A stretch of 64,000 bases of DNA, taken from positions 120,241,801-120,305,800 of the forward strand of contig NC_084663.1 in assembly GCF_028389875.1 (NCBI RefSeq), in the 5' to 3' direction. Every line of letters begins with the position of its first letter. Position 1 is the stretch's first letter. Below are positions 41,001 to 64,000 of this stretch, one piece after another. Source of the stretch: Rhea pennata. Its lineage: Eukaryota > Chordata > Aves > Rheiformes > Rheidae. A model generated the notes under the pieces. It searched no databases, was not told the origin of the DNA, and worked only from the letters and a program-made list of their open reading frames with translations. The position numbers were made by a program, and so were the translations under genes.

Positions 41001-42783
41001 GTTAAACATAACAAACATAATATTTATGTACTGCAAGTGAGGATTCACCTCTCTTTAAGGGACCCTTGTAAACAATCATTTAATAAAGTATTTGTACTCT
41101 GTAGCTTAAGCCTTGTCTGTAATATTAGGCTTTGTCACTCAAATCTTCTGGATTAGTCAAATCAGCAACAAATTTGAAAACTGTGACCACAGTGCTAATT
41201 AAGGCACCTTAACACTGAAAGGACTTAGTATTTTCATTGTTGTAAATGTGCAGGGGGCTGTGGGGATCATACCGACTCCATCAGCAAAACCAAAGATGTT
41301 TGTGTCTTTTCTAGTAAATGTGCAATAGGCTTAGGGTAAGACTTAGGCTGTTGACTTAGATGCGCAAGTGAAAAAAACCCAAACCAAAAATGCGCCTCAT
41401 ACAATGGTATTCATGCATGTGCCTCATGCAGTCGTTGGGCCTCTCTGGGTAACAGCTGGTTTGTGCTGCTCAATACTTTCCCCTCCAGGGAGCACAAGAG
41501 GTGGTGAAGTCCTGCTGCTTTATGCAGCAAGGGAGATCCAGGAAAGCACTTGGCTTCCCTGAAGAGAAGTGGGTTTTCCTGGTCATCTTCAGGGCTGAGA
41601 TCAGTCTGAAGAAAATCTCTTTTTCAGACTCTATCTGGATGCAACAACCTATTTACCTCCACCCACGTGCAGGTTCCCTTCCAAACTGATGCCTTGGACA
41701 TGCGCAGAGAGGCAGTTCCGAGCTATAAAATGTTGGAGTCCTTCATACGGATTTTGAAATCTTCTAGTCTGATATACCCAGTGAAAGATAACACATCTCT
41801 GAAAGCATATTTGAGATGCTGTTGGCCCTTCAGGGTTTATAAAGTAGTGTGATGCCCAAAGAAAGGAAGAGGAATCGTCAAAATGAGCTTGTGATTATTT
41901 TGCCACATCAAACAGATGAGTTTCTGTCTGTTCCACCAAATCAAGCTAATCCTTAAGGATACTATAGCAAAAATGTAAAGTTTAGTCAGCATTGAGTAAA
42001 ACCAGTACATCAGTAAAAACAAACAATCTGCGAGGGACTGGGTTTTGCTGTAGGCCAGTGAGAGGTAAGTGAGAGACCTGACTGGAGTCTGTAGATATTT
42101 CCAACTCAAGCACCAGTGCTATATTATTTCTTCCAAGAATGAATTCCATTGCTTGATGATGCAGGTAAATTGTTTGTATACTATAGAGATATAGGGAAGC
42201 ACAGCATTATTAAAATATTGCCCAGTTAATAAACTTTTCTCATGGCCAATGACTTAGAAGGAAAGAGAGTTAAAAAAAGGGCATTTTAGCTGAGGCTATT
42301 ACCAAGATTTAAAATTATAATAACAGAAATCTATTTTTAATAAAGTCTGCTACTATAATGTTTATTGCAATTAAAAATAATTGTTATGATAATTTGTGGC
42401 TAATATTTTTGAAACAAAAGAGAAACCTTATCAGAAAACTTTTTCAACTTCTACAATTACCTACTGTTACCTCACATTACAAATTCTTTGATGGCACAGT
42501 GGGAGGTAGGAACAGGGTATACTTCTTTCTAATTTCTGTCCCACCCAGTTTCTGAATGCAAGATTTGAGTGACAACTTTGGAGGACAAAGGACTGACTCA
42601 TTTATCATCCTACCAGGTAAACCTTGGGTAACAATTGTCAAAACTTCTGAATATTAATATGACAATGTGCCTCAAGCTTGATCTGAAAGGACCTGTTGAG
42701 ATGATTACCCAGCACACCAATCCTTTGGGGACTTTATCTTGCTAAACAAACTCTCAGTCAGGGACATCTGTGGTTATGGGAAC

Positions 42784-42801
42784 AATAATAATAATAATAA
42801 T
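42784..42801. repeat. (AAT)n microsatellite
   Basis: About six AAT units within the last DSCAM intron. Confidence 0.9.
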
Positions 42802-44588
42802 TGTCCCAAACTTTTTGAAACTTTGATGTTGCGAAAGATATTAAATGCAATGTTAACAATACATTGCTATGATTTTTATACCACGAAGAACATTACCACT
42901 GCACAAACTTTCTTTTCTAAAGGGTCTGATTCATCCCTGTTGTTTAAAATACTACTGCACTATCTCTGCTTCTCTAGTTTTCTCTCCAGCACGTCTCCTA
43001 GGACATGTGACAATTCTAATGGCTTACTGAGCTGGGTCACCCATCTCTAGTAGGTCAGCTGCAAGACCTGCTGAGATCGGATTTGCCAGCTCAGTGAAGT
43101 CCACAGAAATCTGCGGGCTGTTCTTTGCCTGCAGATCTGCACGAAGTCATATTTTCCAGTGCAAGGAGGGGCAGGGAGGTTCTACCAGCCTCTACCTTCA
43201 TTCTTTCCTGTAGGTGGATCTCTTTCCATACCTTCATATTTGGGAAATTATGGAAAAGATGTTGTTAGGCAGCAATTTTATTTTGATTTGTCATTCAAAA
43301 TGCGTGATTCACAGTTGTTATAAGAGTAAAAATAATAATGATTCTGTTGATGCAGAAGCAAAAACCTACAAATAATCTGACCTGTCTACGGTCTTGTAAA
43401 GATCCGAAAACAATACTGCTTAAGATATACTTTAAAAACACTGAATGTGAGAATTCATAAAAATCTTACTTTTCCCTCTTCCATTTTTGGTAGCTTTGAC
43501 TTTTCAAAAGTTGAAGACCAATGCACCTCCTGAAACTCCTTAAATATTTTGTGTTGTAGATGCTCTAATACTACTTTCTCTATACACTTGAAAGTGTATT
43601 TTCATTGTTTTCACGGCAAAACGCTTTCTTTTTTTTGCATCTGTGTTTGAGGTGACTTCATGAAATTGATTCTTGTGTAGTCTACATTTCAGGAAAAAGA
43701 CAGAAGCAGAAATCCAGAAAAAGAAGCAGTTCTAAAGGCCACCTGAATAAATATATGCAGTACAAGCTGACTGGGTGGGAAAAGGACTATTAAAGATTTA
43801 GAGTGGGCTAGAATATAAAGCGGTCATTTATTATGCATTAGTAATTACAGAATGAGGGTTGTACATAATGTGTGGAAGTTCTGAAAAGACAATCCTAATT
43901 TGTAGTTACATTAGAAATGATCAGTTTCTAAGCTTGCCTAGACATCTGATGAACCATCCAAACTTAATTTCAGCTGATGAGGTGGCTGAAGATGCAAATG
44001 TTTTCATTCTATTTCTGGAGACCTTATTCTATTTTTTTGGGAGATTTTCTGGTGTTTCATTCCATTTCTGGAGATGGAAGTTGGGAACATTACCTCAAGT
44101 TGATTTCACTTCTTAGAATACAAGTCATTCAATTTGGATAATACCTTTTCTTCCTCCAGCTTTTTTTATTTTTTTTTTTTCCTCAGGTTCCCTACTCCTA
44201 ATCAGTAACTTTCTCAGGATGGAGTAACCTGAGGTCTCAAATGCTACCTGTTGAATAAAGCAGATAATTTGATTGGCAGGCTTGACCCTACAGTTGCAAA
44301 ACAGTCCTGTGAGATGCAAGGAAAAGTAAGGAAACAATCAAGTAATACAACTCAGGAAGACATCAGAAGCTCACAGGAAGGTCTTCTGAAAGCAAGCTTC
44401 AGTTGGTCTAACATTCTGCTTGCTTATAGCAAATCATTATAGCAGCAATAAACTGTGGTCTTACCTTTGAGTAGTTTAGTTTCAGCATATTCCATTCTTC
44501 TAAATAAGTCTTTGTTATAATCTATTTGAGACTGTTTTATGATTGTTGGGGATAATTTTTGAAAAATAAATACTATTTCTTCCAGACC

Positions 44589-44607
44589 CCTACACCTACA
44601 CCTACAC
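44589..44607. repeat. (CTACAC)3 hexanucleotide repeat
   Basis: Three perfect tandem copies of ctacac plus one extra base, inside the last DSCAM intron. Confidence 0.9.
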
Positions 44608-44845
44608 CTTTATTGCAACTGTACAAGCTGCAGAAGATAGCATTACAGGCAGTTGGATTTAAAAGTGAGGTCAGAAATTAGATAGGAGAAGGCATAGGTT
44701 ATTGAAGGTGACATTATACAAGAAAGTGATCAAGTAGGAGAAGAGACAGGCACTGTGAAAACAGACAGGTAAAGGTGTCTTTAAAGAAAGACTGAATTGG
44801 AGAAGAATAAAGACAGGCTCAAGAGACACAGCCAGTCTATCGTAG

Positions 44846-44902
44846 ATCATAGAATCATAGAATCAGCAAGGCTGGAAGGGACCTCTGGAGATCATCTAGT
44901 CT
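44846..44902 (-). mobile_element. Extremely short CR1 LINE tail
   Basis: Reverse complement of the CR1 3' end: two overlapping atcatagaatc units, then agcaaggctggaagggacc and ggagatcatctagtc, after which similarity stops. Only about 57 bases were retained, an extreme 5' truncation. It lies in the same orientation as DSCAM and the other CR1 copies. Confidence 0.9.
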
Positions 44903-46961
44903 GTTCTCATCTACTTAATTTAAATGGTTTAGCTTTATCATTTTTTCTCTGTATTCCCAGATGCACAGATAACTTTGAATTATTATTTTTGAATCATTAA
45001 TAACTTATATTAATTTCAGAAGTTGTGGGTGAAACAAGAAATATGCCCCCCAAGTCTTTTCTAACTGATTTGAACACTAATAATACTGGTCTGTTTCTAC
45101 CCATATGTTTTGTTTAAAGCTCCCCATAAAGTATCCTTTAAGAACATATCACTCAAAATTTATGGGCCAACATTCAAGTTGTTGCAGTGGAACATTAAAT
45201 TCTCTTTCAAGGTATTGAAACTACTTATTAAGTTCATGACATATTTCATCTCCTTACTGTAAAGCCAATCAGAAAAAACAGGTACAAATTCAAGCCATTT
45301 GAGTTAAAGACAGCTACAAATCTGCAGTTTGCTAAAGGGACTGTGATGATGTCCTAACCCCAGAAGCTTTCAAGTTAAAAGCAGGGATTGAATTAAGTCT
45401 TGTGTGCTTTCTAGGAGATCATCATTATATGGAATATATTAGAATATTTCAAACACCACATAAGAATAAATAATGTATTGGAGAGCATGAAAGAAAGACA
45501 GTAACCTGTTTGTTTAAGAAATACTAAAAAATATTTGTTGACTTTGGAAGGAGATGATTGCAATTTTGACTTACCTGTGAATATGGATACTTCCTTTTAG
45601 CAGAACAAGTATAAATATTCACCTTACTTTAATTTTAGAGATAGAGATGAAAATTATTTCTATCTGTATCTTTTCTGCAACTGCTGAGTTTGTCATTCTA
45701 TTCTGACTATACAGGAAGTAGTCATATCTCTCATGGAATTATTTCCTCCTATCTGTACGATGCAGTAATTTCCGGCCTTGTCTATTATGACCTTCTAACT
45801 TCTGCGTGGCCTTGATCTTTCTATGTTCTTTAGCCTTTTCTTGCAAAATTCTTTATGCTTTTTTTCAGTGTTGGGTCCTGCTTTTGAATGATCTTTTCTG
45901 ACACCACTGGCTATCTTCATTCTGTCCTCAGAGCAACCATTTTTCCACTGATGCTGCATAGTAAACAAAAGATCATACTCCACTCACAACTCTTTTTTAC
46001 ATAAATAAGTACTGCTTACTATTTTCTGTTTATATAAGTAGCCCCACCCACTGTGGCAAATGTATACACTAGACATAAAAAATTATCATAACAAACTATA
46101 TCATGTTTACAGCAAGCAAATACAGTTGTGTCTTTTTCCTATTTGAATACTTCTCCACTGTATTATAGTATGTGTTTTCTAATACAGAATGATAAATCTT
46201 CTGAGAAGACTTTAGAACATATTTGTACTCACAAATAATCTATTTGTGCTATTTTGCATTAGAGTATCCTTAGAAATAGCATTCTTTGGGAGCCAGAAAT
46301 TTGACTGACCCGAAAGGTGCATGTCCCTCAAACACCTTTTACACCAGTAAGAAGCTGGTGTGGATTTAGACACACTTGAAGGTAGGCTCCATGTCCTTTG
46401 AGCTATTGCATTGTCTTAATTTTCTCTGTTTTTATCCCCACCCTGCCCTGATAATCCTATCTGGATGTTCAGAGATGTCAAAGAGAGAGCATAATAGCTC
46501 AACAACATCACCAAAGGGATACTACATCCTCTACAAGGTACAAAGCAGAAAGGAGAGTACGTTTTCTACAACTCATCTTTATGAAGCATTTGGCTAGCAA
46601 GTCTTTGCTTTCAGGCAGAAAGTATTGCTGTAAGACAGATTTTGTTAGTGCATGGTTTGAACTGGAATCAGGCATATGTGCCCACATATGGTCTTACTTA
46701 GCCTGAAAGGGTCTATTGCCTGATAGCTGCAATTGTAGAGGAACAGATTTGATGGCCTAAATGGTCCCTTTCTCTTCTTAAATTTCAAGTTCTTTCTCTG
46801 TTTGGGAGAATAGACTTACTCAAATAGAGTAAGCCAGGATGAAAGACAGTTACTACTGTTAGTAGTTACAGGATATACTGAGCACCTCCTTTCATCCTTG
46901 TGATATACCCTCTCCTGTTAACTTGCCCAGGTATGGTGCAAAAAGCTCACCCAAAGGATCA

Positions 46962-58889
<11,928 letters not shown>

Positions 58890-59005
58890 CAATCGTCTCC
58901 ATTGTGTCTCTCTCCTCAATCAGGAGCTGCGCTCTGGGAATGTCTATGTGCATCCTCAGTGTTTGCTGCTGCTTATTAAGTGTATCTGATGTCCTGGTAT
59001 TCTTG
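58890..59005 (-). CDS. DSCAM: DSCAM, fifth-from-last coding exon (cytoplasmic tail)
   Basis: A 116-base exon with a strong acceptor (TTTTGTTTTCAG) and donor G|GTAAATG. One leading base ends a codon begun in the previous exon, which is outside the window; if that exon supplies AG the residue is Ser. Then come 38 full residues and the first base of an Asp codon. The peptide starts [18 protein letters not shown], continues [15 protein letters not shown] and ends TMETI. This is the membrane-proximal half of the tail in vertebrate DSCAM. It starts in phase 2 and ends in phase 1, so unlike the next three exons it cannot be skipped without shifting the frame. Confidence 0.95.
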
Positions 59006-62000
59006 CTGAAAACAAAAGAAAGGCAAACATATTAAAATTCACCATGGATGAAAAGGTGCTTAAATACTTCTTCATTTCAAATCCATTTTATTTAATCAGA
59101 TAAAATCCAAGTATCAGTGAAACTGATAAATTAAAAAACAAATTAATAACTAGGGATTCTGTTAATACTAATAAACTGCATAAAAATAAAGTTTTCAGTT
59201 CCACTGGCCTTGTAAGAGCAAGAAATTGCAAGTCTTGTTTACATTCATGGATTATTTCTAATTGATTGATGCACTATTCAAAAAAAAGAAATATAAAACA
59301 ATTACCATATCATCATGTAAATTGAAACAATTTCATTTTGAAGTTTATGTACCAGAAAATTACTTCTTAAATGAGCTGTCTACCAAAAGCAAATGAAAAT
59401 GGATAGTAAAACTAAATGCTACAATCATTTCCAGAATAGAGCTTGCACCAAAAAATCTTTAGACTGCTCTAAAATTCAAAATTCCAGGAACTTTTTGCCC
59501 CTTCACATGTAATTACTCTTTGGAAGAGATAAAATATTTGCAAATACATGTTTATGCAGAGAGGCTAAAGAAAGTTAAGGCAAATCAGCTAACAGTCTGA
59601 TCTCAATATTCATACATCAAAGAGCTTTAAAATTCAAATGGAGGTTCATTTTCTGGGGGAAGGTAGCTGTAGATCATTCAGTTTAATCCTCGCGTAATGA
59701 ATTATTGTTATTAATGGAATCATCAGAGGACTATTAAGCTGCTTGAGGATAAGCTCACTTCTTTCCTGAGTGAGGACCTCTGCACAGCAGCTTAATGCAC
59801 TTTGATGCGTGTGTGTTCAGATCACATCTCTAGATAATCTGCCTTAATGGATGTCTCTATGCAATCAAGACCTAAGGAGTCCAGATTTGGAGGTTCTCCT
59901 AGAGCCCCCTTTAAGAAGAATCTCTTTGTCACACAGCGGTCAGTAATCCTGCCCCAAATCCAAGAGAGCCATTAAGACACACGGGAGCCAACAAGGCACA
60001 TGGAGCACCTATCTGGCAGATTCACACCTTCTGTCTTCCCCTGCACTTGAGATTCCCAGCAGTAGTACATCTGTGCATCTCACAGACTTTAAGGTCACTA
60101 TCTTTACCTAGAACATCAAGCTGTACTGTTTCTCCAATAGTACAGATGGATAGCTAAAACACATTCAAATAGCCTACAGCTGGTGCCTTGTTTAATCACT
60201 ATGAAAGCAAAATATCAGAAGAGCTACCCAGGACTGCCAGGCTTGCCTCCATATAAAATCAGTGGAGAATAGTGTTCAATGTGTCTTATTAATCAGATAA
60301 ATTTTCAAAGACATTTAGGATCCTAAAATGCAGATGAATTCTCAAAAACTGACTTTCTTGAAATCTCTGCACAAGTTAGATGTCACTCTTTTATTGGTTT
60401 CCATGCAAGTTGCTGAAATGTTACAGGAACCATAAATTGATAAATTATCTGCATCTGATATATGCCTCAGTACAGACCCCTGAACAATCAAGGTGTACTA
60501 GATTTGCCCTAGATCATACAGTTAACTTGTGATCAAGTAGGAAACTGATTTTTTGGAGATGCAAATTAAATTAATAATCAATAAGTCAATAATTATTGGT
60601 TATACGCACTCATGTATGTATACAATCTATGCAATACAGAATCAAGTCCAATAACTGCACTTTTGCACCTCCTCTTCCACTCACTAAGGATGCAGGAGAC
60701 AGAGTGATCTTTGCTCAGAGAATTCAATCCCCAGAATCCTGGTTAGAGCTAGAAGTTTTTTTGCAGTATGAACATTCTGTATTCTTACTATTGCAAAGTA
60801 CTCAACTGCACAGAAAAAAATATTAAGACCACAGAAAGCAAGAGGACAATTCCCTGAGTTTGCGATTGTATTACTCATCCGCAAAGACAGAACTCTGAAT
60901 TCCAGTCTTTGCTCCAAGAACAGTTTAATGTAAAATATATGAAAAGTCCTTCAAGACAGAACTGAACTGCAGAACTCTATATTCAGGGAAATTCTTTACT
61001 AAATTTGAGAGTTTTACTTTGTCTTGTGTGATATCACTCCTCCTTCCTACTGGCCTAACTAATTATCTGCCCAGCAGCATCGTGACATGGGGTGTCCAAA
61101 CACAGAACAGGCAATGGCAGTAGCAAGTGGGATGCAGCTTATTAGAATGCTATCTCTTTCTAGCTCAATGAATTTTGAATTGTTTTCTGCAGACTACAAT
61201 AGCTCAACTTTAAGGTGAAACAGCCTAAAGTGCCAACAGTAATTAAGTGTCTCTTGGACTTGGCAGTGAAGTAGAGATTTTTAGGATTGCAGTTTTGAAG
61301 TTTGGTGTCCAAGTATTTTCTAACCTAGAAAACTCCAGGCACATAACAATATGTTGCATGAAATTTCCAATCATTAATTTCTAAAGGGAGAAAACATGCC
61401 CACCTATATTTTCATTAACCTACACACATAAAATTCTAAGACTTAATTAAACGTCTACTATGTCTACAACTGATGGGTACATCAGACTTTGTAACGATCT
61501 GTGTATAATATAGCTCATTCCCTCTGGTTCAATAAATCTCTCAGCTCCAAATTGTGAGAGACTGTGAGCCTGTCTGGGGAATGAGTTGGTATATGCTTGC
61601 TGTCATCTTTTACTCTACCTGGGTGACTGCTTTTGGCCGCTGTGAGAGACAAGATACTGGGCTATATAGCCCTTTGGGTCTGATTGAGTACAGCTTTTAT
61701 TCACAGTCTGTAGATAAACATGTCTTTTTTTTTCTAAAGCAAGTAAAGTGTAAAATGTATTTTGAAAGAGTGTGCATAGTTAAAAGAATACCCCTCTCTT
61801 TAAATAGTATTTCTAGATCTTTAATAAAAAATAAAGTTAAACCTACCGAGATAGCTACGTAAAGGGATTAAACATGGTGCCCTGTAAATCCAAAGTTATT
61901 CTGAGTGCTTGGCAGAGAGTCAGACCACCACATTACTTCCTGATGTCTAAGCTAGTAAAAACATATGGAAAACTGCATCTTGTGAATAATAGGCCAGGCA

Positions 62001-64000
62001 GAGGGTTATTCATGGAGAAAAGATTCCTCACCCTGCGTTCAAAATTAGGAAGCTGAGTCAATTGCTATACTAATTCACAATGTGCTCTCACAAAGAAGTT
62101 AGCTGGATCTATGCTTTGACCCAAAAGAAACATCAGAAAGCTGAACCCACACTGCAGTAGGGATTTTTATTTGCTAATTCAAGGTATCAGCAACAAGTTG
62201 TGCAATTCCCACTAAACTGCTAACTACTGGGGCTTACCTGCTCCCCAGACATTTGACTTAAACAGCTGAAGAAAGCCAGGAAGTTTCAAAGTAAAGACTA
62301 AAGCTCCATTCTTAATGTTTACATATATATATATATATATATATAAAGTGCTTATAAAGTGCATTTCCTCAAAGGGGAAGATCCCTTCCTCTCCCTCTTC
62401 CCTCATGGCTTCCTACTGAGCAGGAATCTGTTTCCTGTCCACTAGTTACACGGTAAGGCACAGCCTACAACATACCCTCTTTCTTGGTATTTGTATCATA
62501 GTGGATTTCAGCAAAATCTAGAAGACATAAAATATCAGGAACTTCATGTTACTATGGGTTTGGAGAGGGTTTATGGTTATTAACATGCTAATTCCTCAGG
62601 AACATCTAGACATCTAGTGGTGGTAAGTGGCTCAGGTTTTCGCTGAGCATTTAGACTCTGGAAAGCAGGCTCCCCAAAACAGCATCACTTTGAGACCTTT
62701 GAAGCTTCTGACAATGCAGGCCTCTATCGCCTATGTCCTCCAAAGCCTGATTTTAATAATAATTTGCCTTATCTGCACTTTTAGATGAGAAATATGAAAT
62801 ATGAGTATTAAAAAAAACAGTAAGACTTCTTGTTAAATAAATGAGAATGGGGAAAACGGATTAAATTTCAATGCTCATGAAATGAAAAGCTAAAATAAAC
62901 ATTTGCAGATGAATTACCTAGAAAATCAGTTCACAGCTAAAGGCTGGGACTGCTCAGGCAGGACTGAGGAAAGGAGCTCTTTTGCAGGACAGCATTGGCA
63001 GAGAAACAAATGAGTCAAAACCAGCCACTTATGTCAGAAAATAGATATTTTCTAACAGTCAGAGGACTGAGATTCTGCAATGGCTTTCCCGTGAAGCTAA
63101 CCAGGCTTAGGACACTTTAAACATTACAGGTTTTGTGTAGGTGTGCGGTGGTTACCAGCACAGGGGCTGAATGTAGTTATCCAGGAATTTAATTCCAGGT
63201 CGTTTGCATTTCTTTAAACAGCAGACCATATATGTTAAGCTGTGCCATATTCTGTGACATGAAAAGATATCCGAGTATCTTCTTAAAGTTGTTTATATCT
63301 GTAGCCTTCTGCAAGCAGGGGTTTCTAACCCCACAGATGCGAACATTATGACTTGATCTGCATCACCAGTCTTGCTAAAACCAGTGGGACTATACGGATG
63401 CTCCAAGGACTTCCTACAGACTGATACTTCAGGGCTGAGTTTACACTAAATCCATCTGTCACCATGTCTTGGATAAGTATATTCTTATAATAGCAGGTAA
63501 AATTGACCATGGGTGAGGAGGTTTAGAGTATAGTACACTTGGTAAAATATCTATAACTTTCTCAGATTTGTTGGTTAAAAATGAAGACTTTTTCTAGCAA
63601 ACCAAGGTTCATTTGAACTTAGAAATAATCCCTTGGTGATTCCGTTTTCAAATACATGCAATAACTTTAAAGTTCAGTATTTTCCCCAGACAAAACAATA
63701 AACATTGAAGCTATGAAATTTCCATCTTTGAAAGAATTGTGATGCCAGAATAGTCATTCTTTTGCAATTCAACAGCAGAATTAGATTTCTGGATGGTGAT
63801 CTGATGGAACAAACCTGAAAAAGAATAAATGTATTTTCCCACTCTCACATACCTTAGGGTAAAAGCAGCTAGCAATAGTGAATTACAAAAATATAACTAT
63901 AAAGTTTACAGATATTTGCTTTTAGGCACTTACTGTCTTCAGTCAGAAGATCTCTGAAAAGCAATTACTTTTGGTCCATATTATGAAAACATTTTTGAAC
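59006..64000 (-). other. DSCAM: DSCAM intron, partial (at least 5.0 kb, continues past the window)
   Basis: Ends at the CAG acceptor before the exon at 59,005. I looked on the minus strand for the exon carrying the membrane segment and basic juxtamembrane sequence and did not find it, so the donor lies beyond 64,000. Contents are AT-rich DNA with an (AT)n microsatellite. Confidence 0.8.
62322..62345. repeat. (AT)n microsatellite
   Basis: About eleven AT units, followed directly by two short copies of a tataaagtgc-type sequence. It lies inside the partial DSCAM intron. Confidence 0.9.

Noticed and set aside
62476..62517. Apparent 42-base microexon on the minus strand (TTCTAG acceptor, GG|GTATG donor) that in one frame reads FAEIHYDTNTKKE.
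   Set aside because: To sit before the exon at 58,890-59,005 it must begin by completing a codon with one base. In that phase the third full codon is TGA. The attractive reading is in the wrong phase, and I know of no such segment in DSCAM.

Overview
The window looks like a piece of a bird (or at least sauropsid) nuclear genome. It is AT-rich and mostly non-coding. The only interspersed repeats I can name with confidence are CR1 LINE fragments, the typical non-LTR retrotransposon of birds and other sauropsids, and repeat density is low. The only host gene I can support is the 3' end of DSCAM (Down syndrome cell adhesion molecule), read on the minus strand.

Layout, left to right. Positions 1 to about 27,220 lie downstream of DSCAM. 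I find no supportable gene there, only simple repeats, one old CR1 remnant (about 17,416-17,572), a small CpG-rich patch (about 13,755-13,925) and, next to the gene end, a 35-bp tandem repeat. About 27,220-27,827 is the likely DSCAM 3' UTR, with an AATAAA signal on the minus strand at 27,240-27,245 and a Pumilio-type element just after the stop codon. Five coding exons follow, in transcript order 58,890-59,005, 56,024-56,173, 51,252-51,449, 46,985-47,287 and 27,828-28,168. All have GT/AG boundaries, and all four junctions seen here are phase 1. Together they encode about the last 368 residues of the protein: most of the cytoplasmic tail, ending in the PDZ ligand YTLV. The exons for the ectodomain, the membrane segment and the first part of the tail lie beyond 64,000. 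The region from 59,006 to the right edge is intron.

The introns hold three more CR1 pieces, all in the minus orientation: a long 3' part of the LINE at 28,323-29,549, a 57-bp tail at 44,846-44,902, and an internal fragment at 52,028-52,745. The first and third align without gaps over about 714 bp at roughly 97% identity by eye. They bracket two exons whose joint loss would keep the reading frame.

I saw no prokaryotic-type system, CRISPR array, tRNA or rRNA gene, or intact viral gene. I found nothing I would call a previously undescribed system. The best leads are the exon-bracketing CR1 pair, the tail-less CR1 fragment, the duplicated GU-rich element at the poly(A) site, and the uniformly phase-1 tail exons. 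Gene identity rests on recognising the protein sequence from memory; no database search was run.
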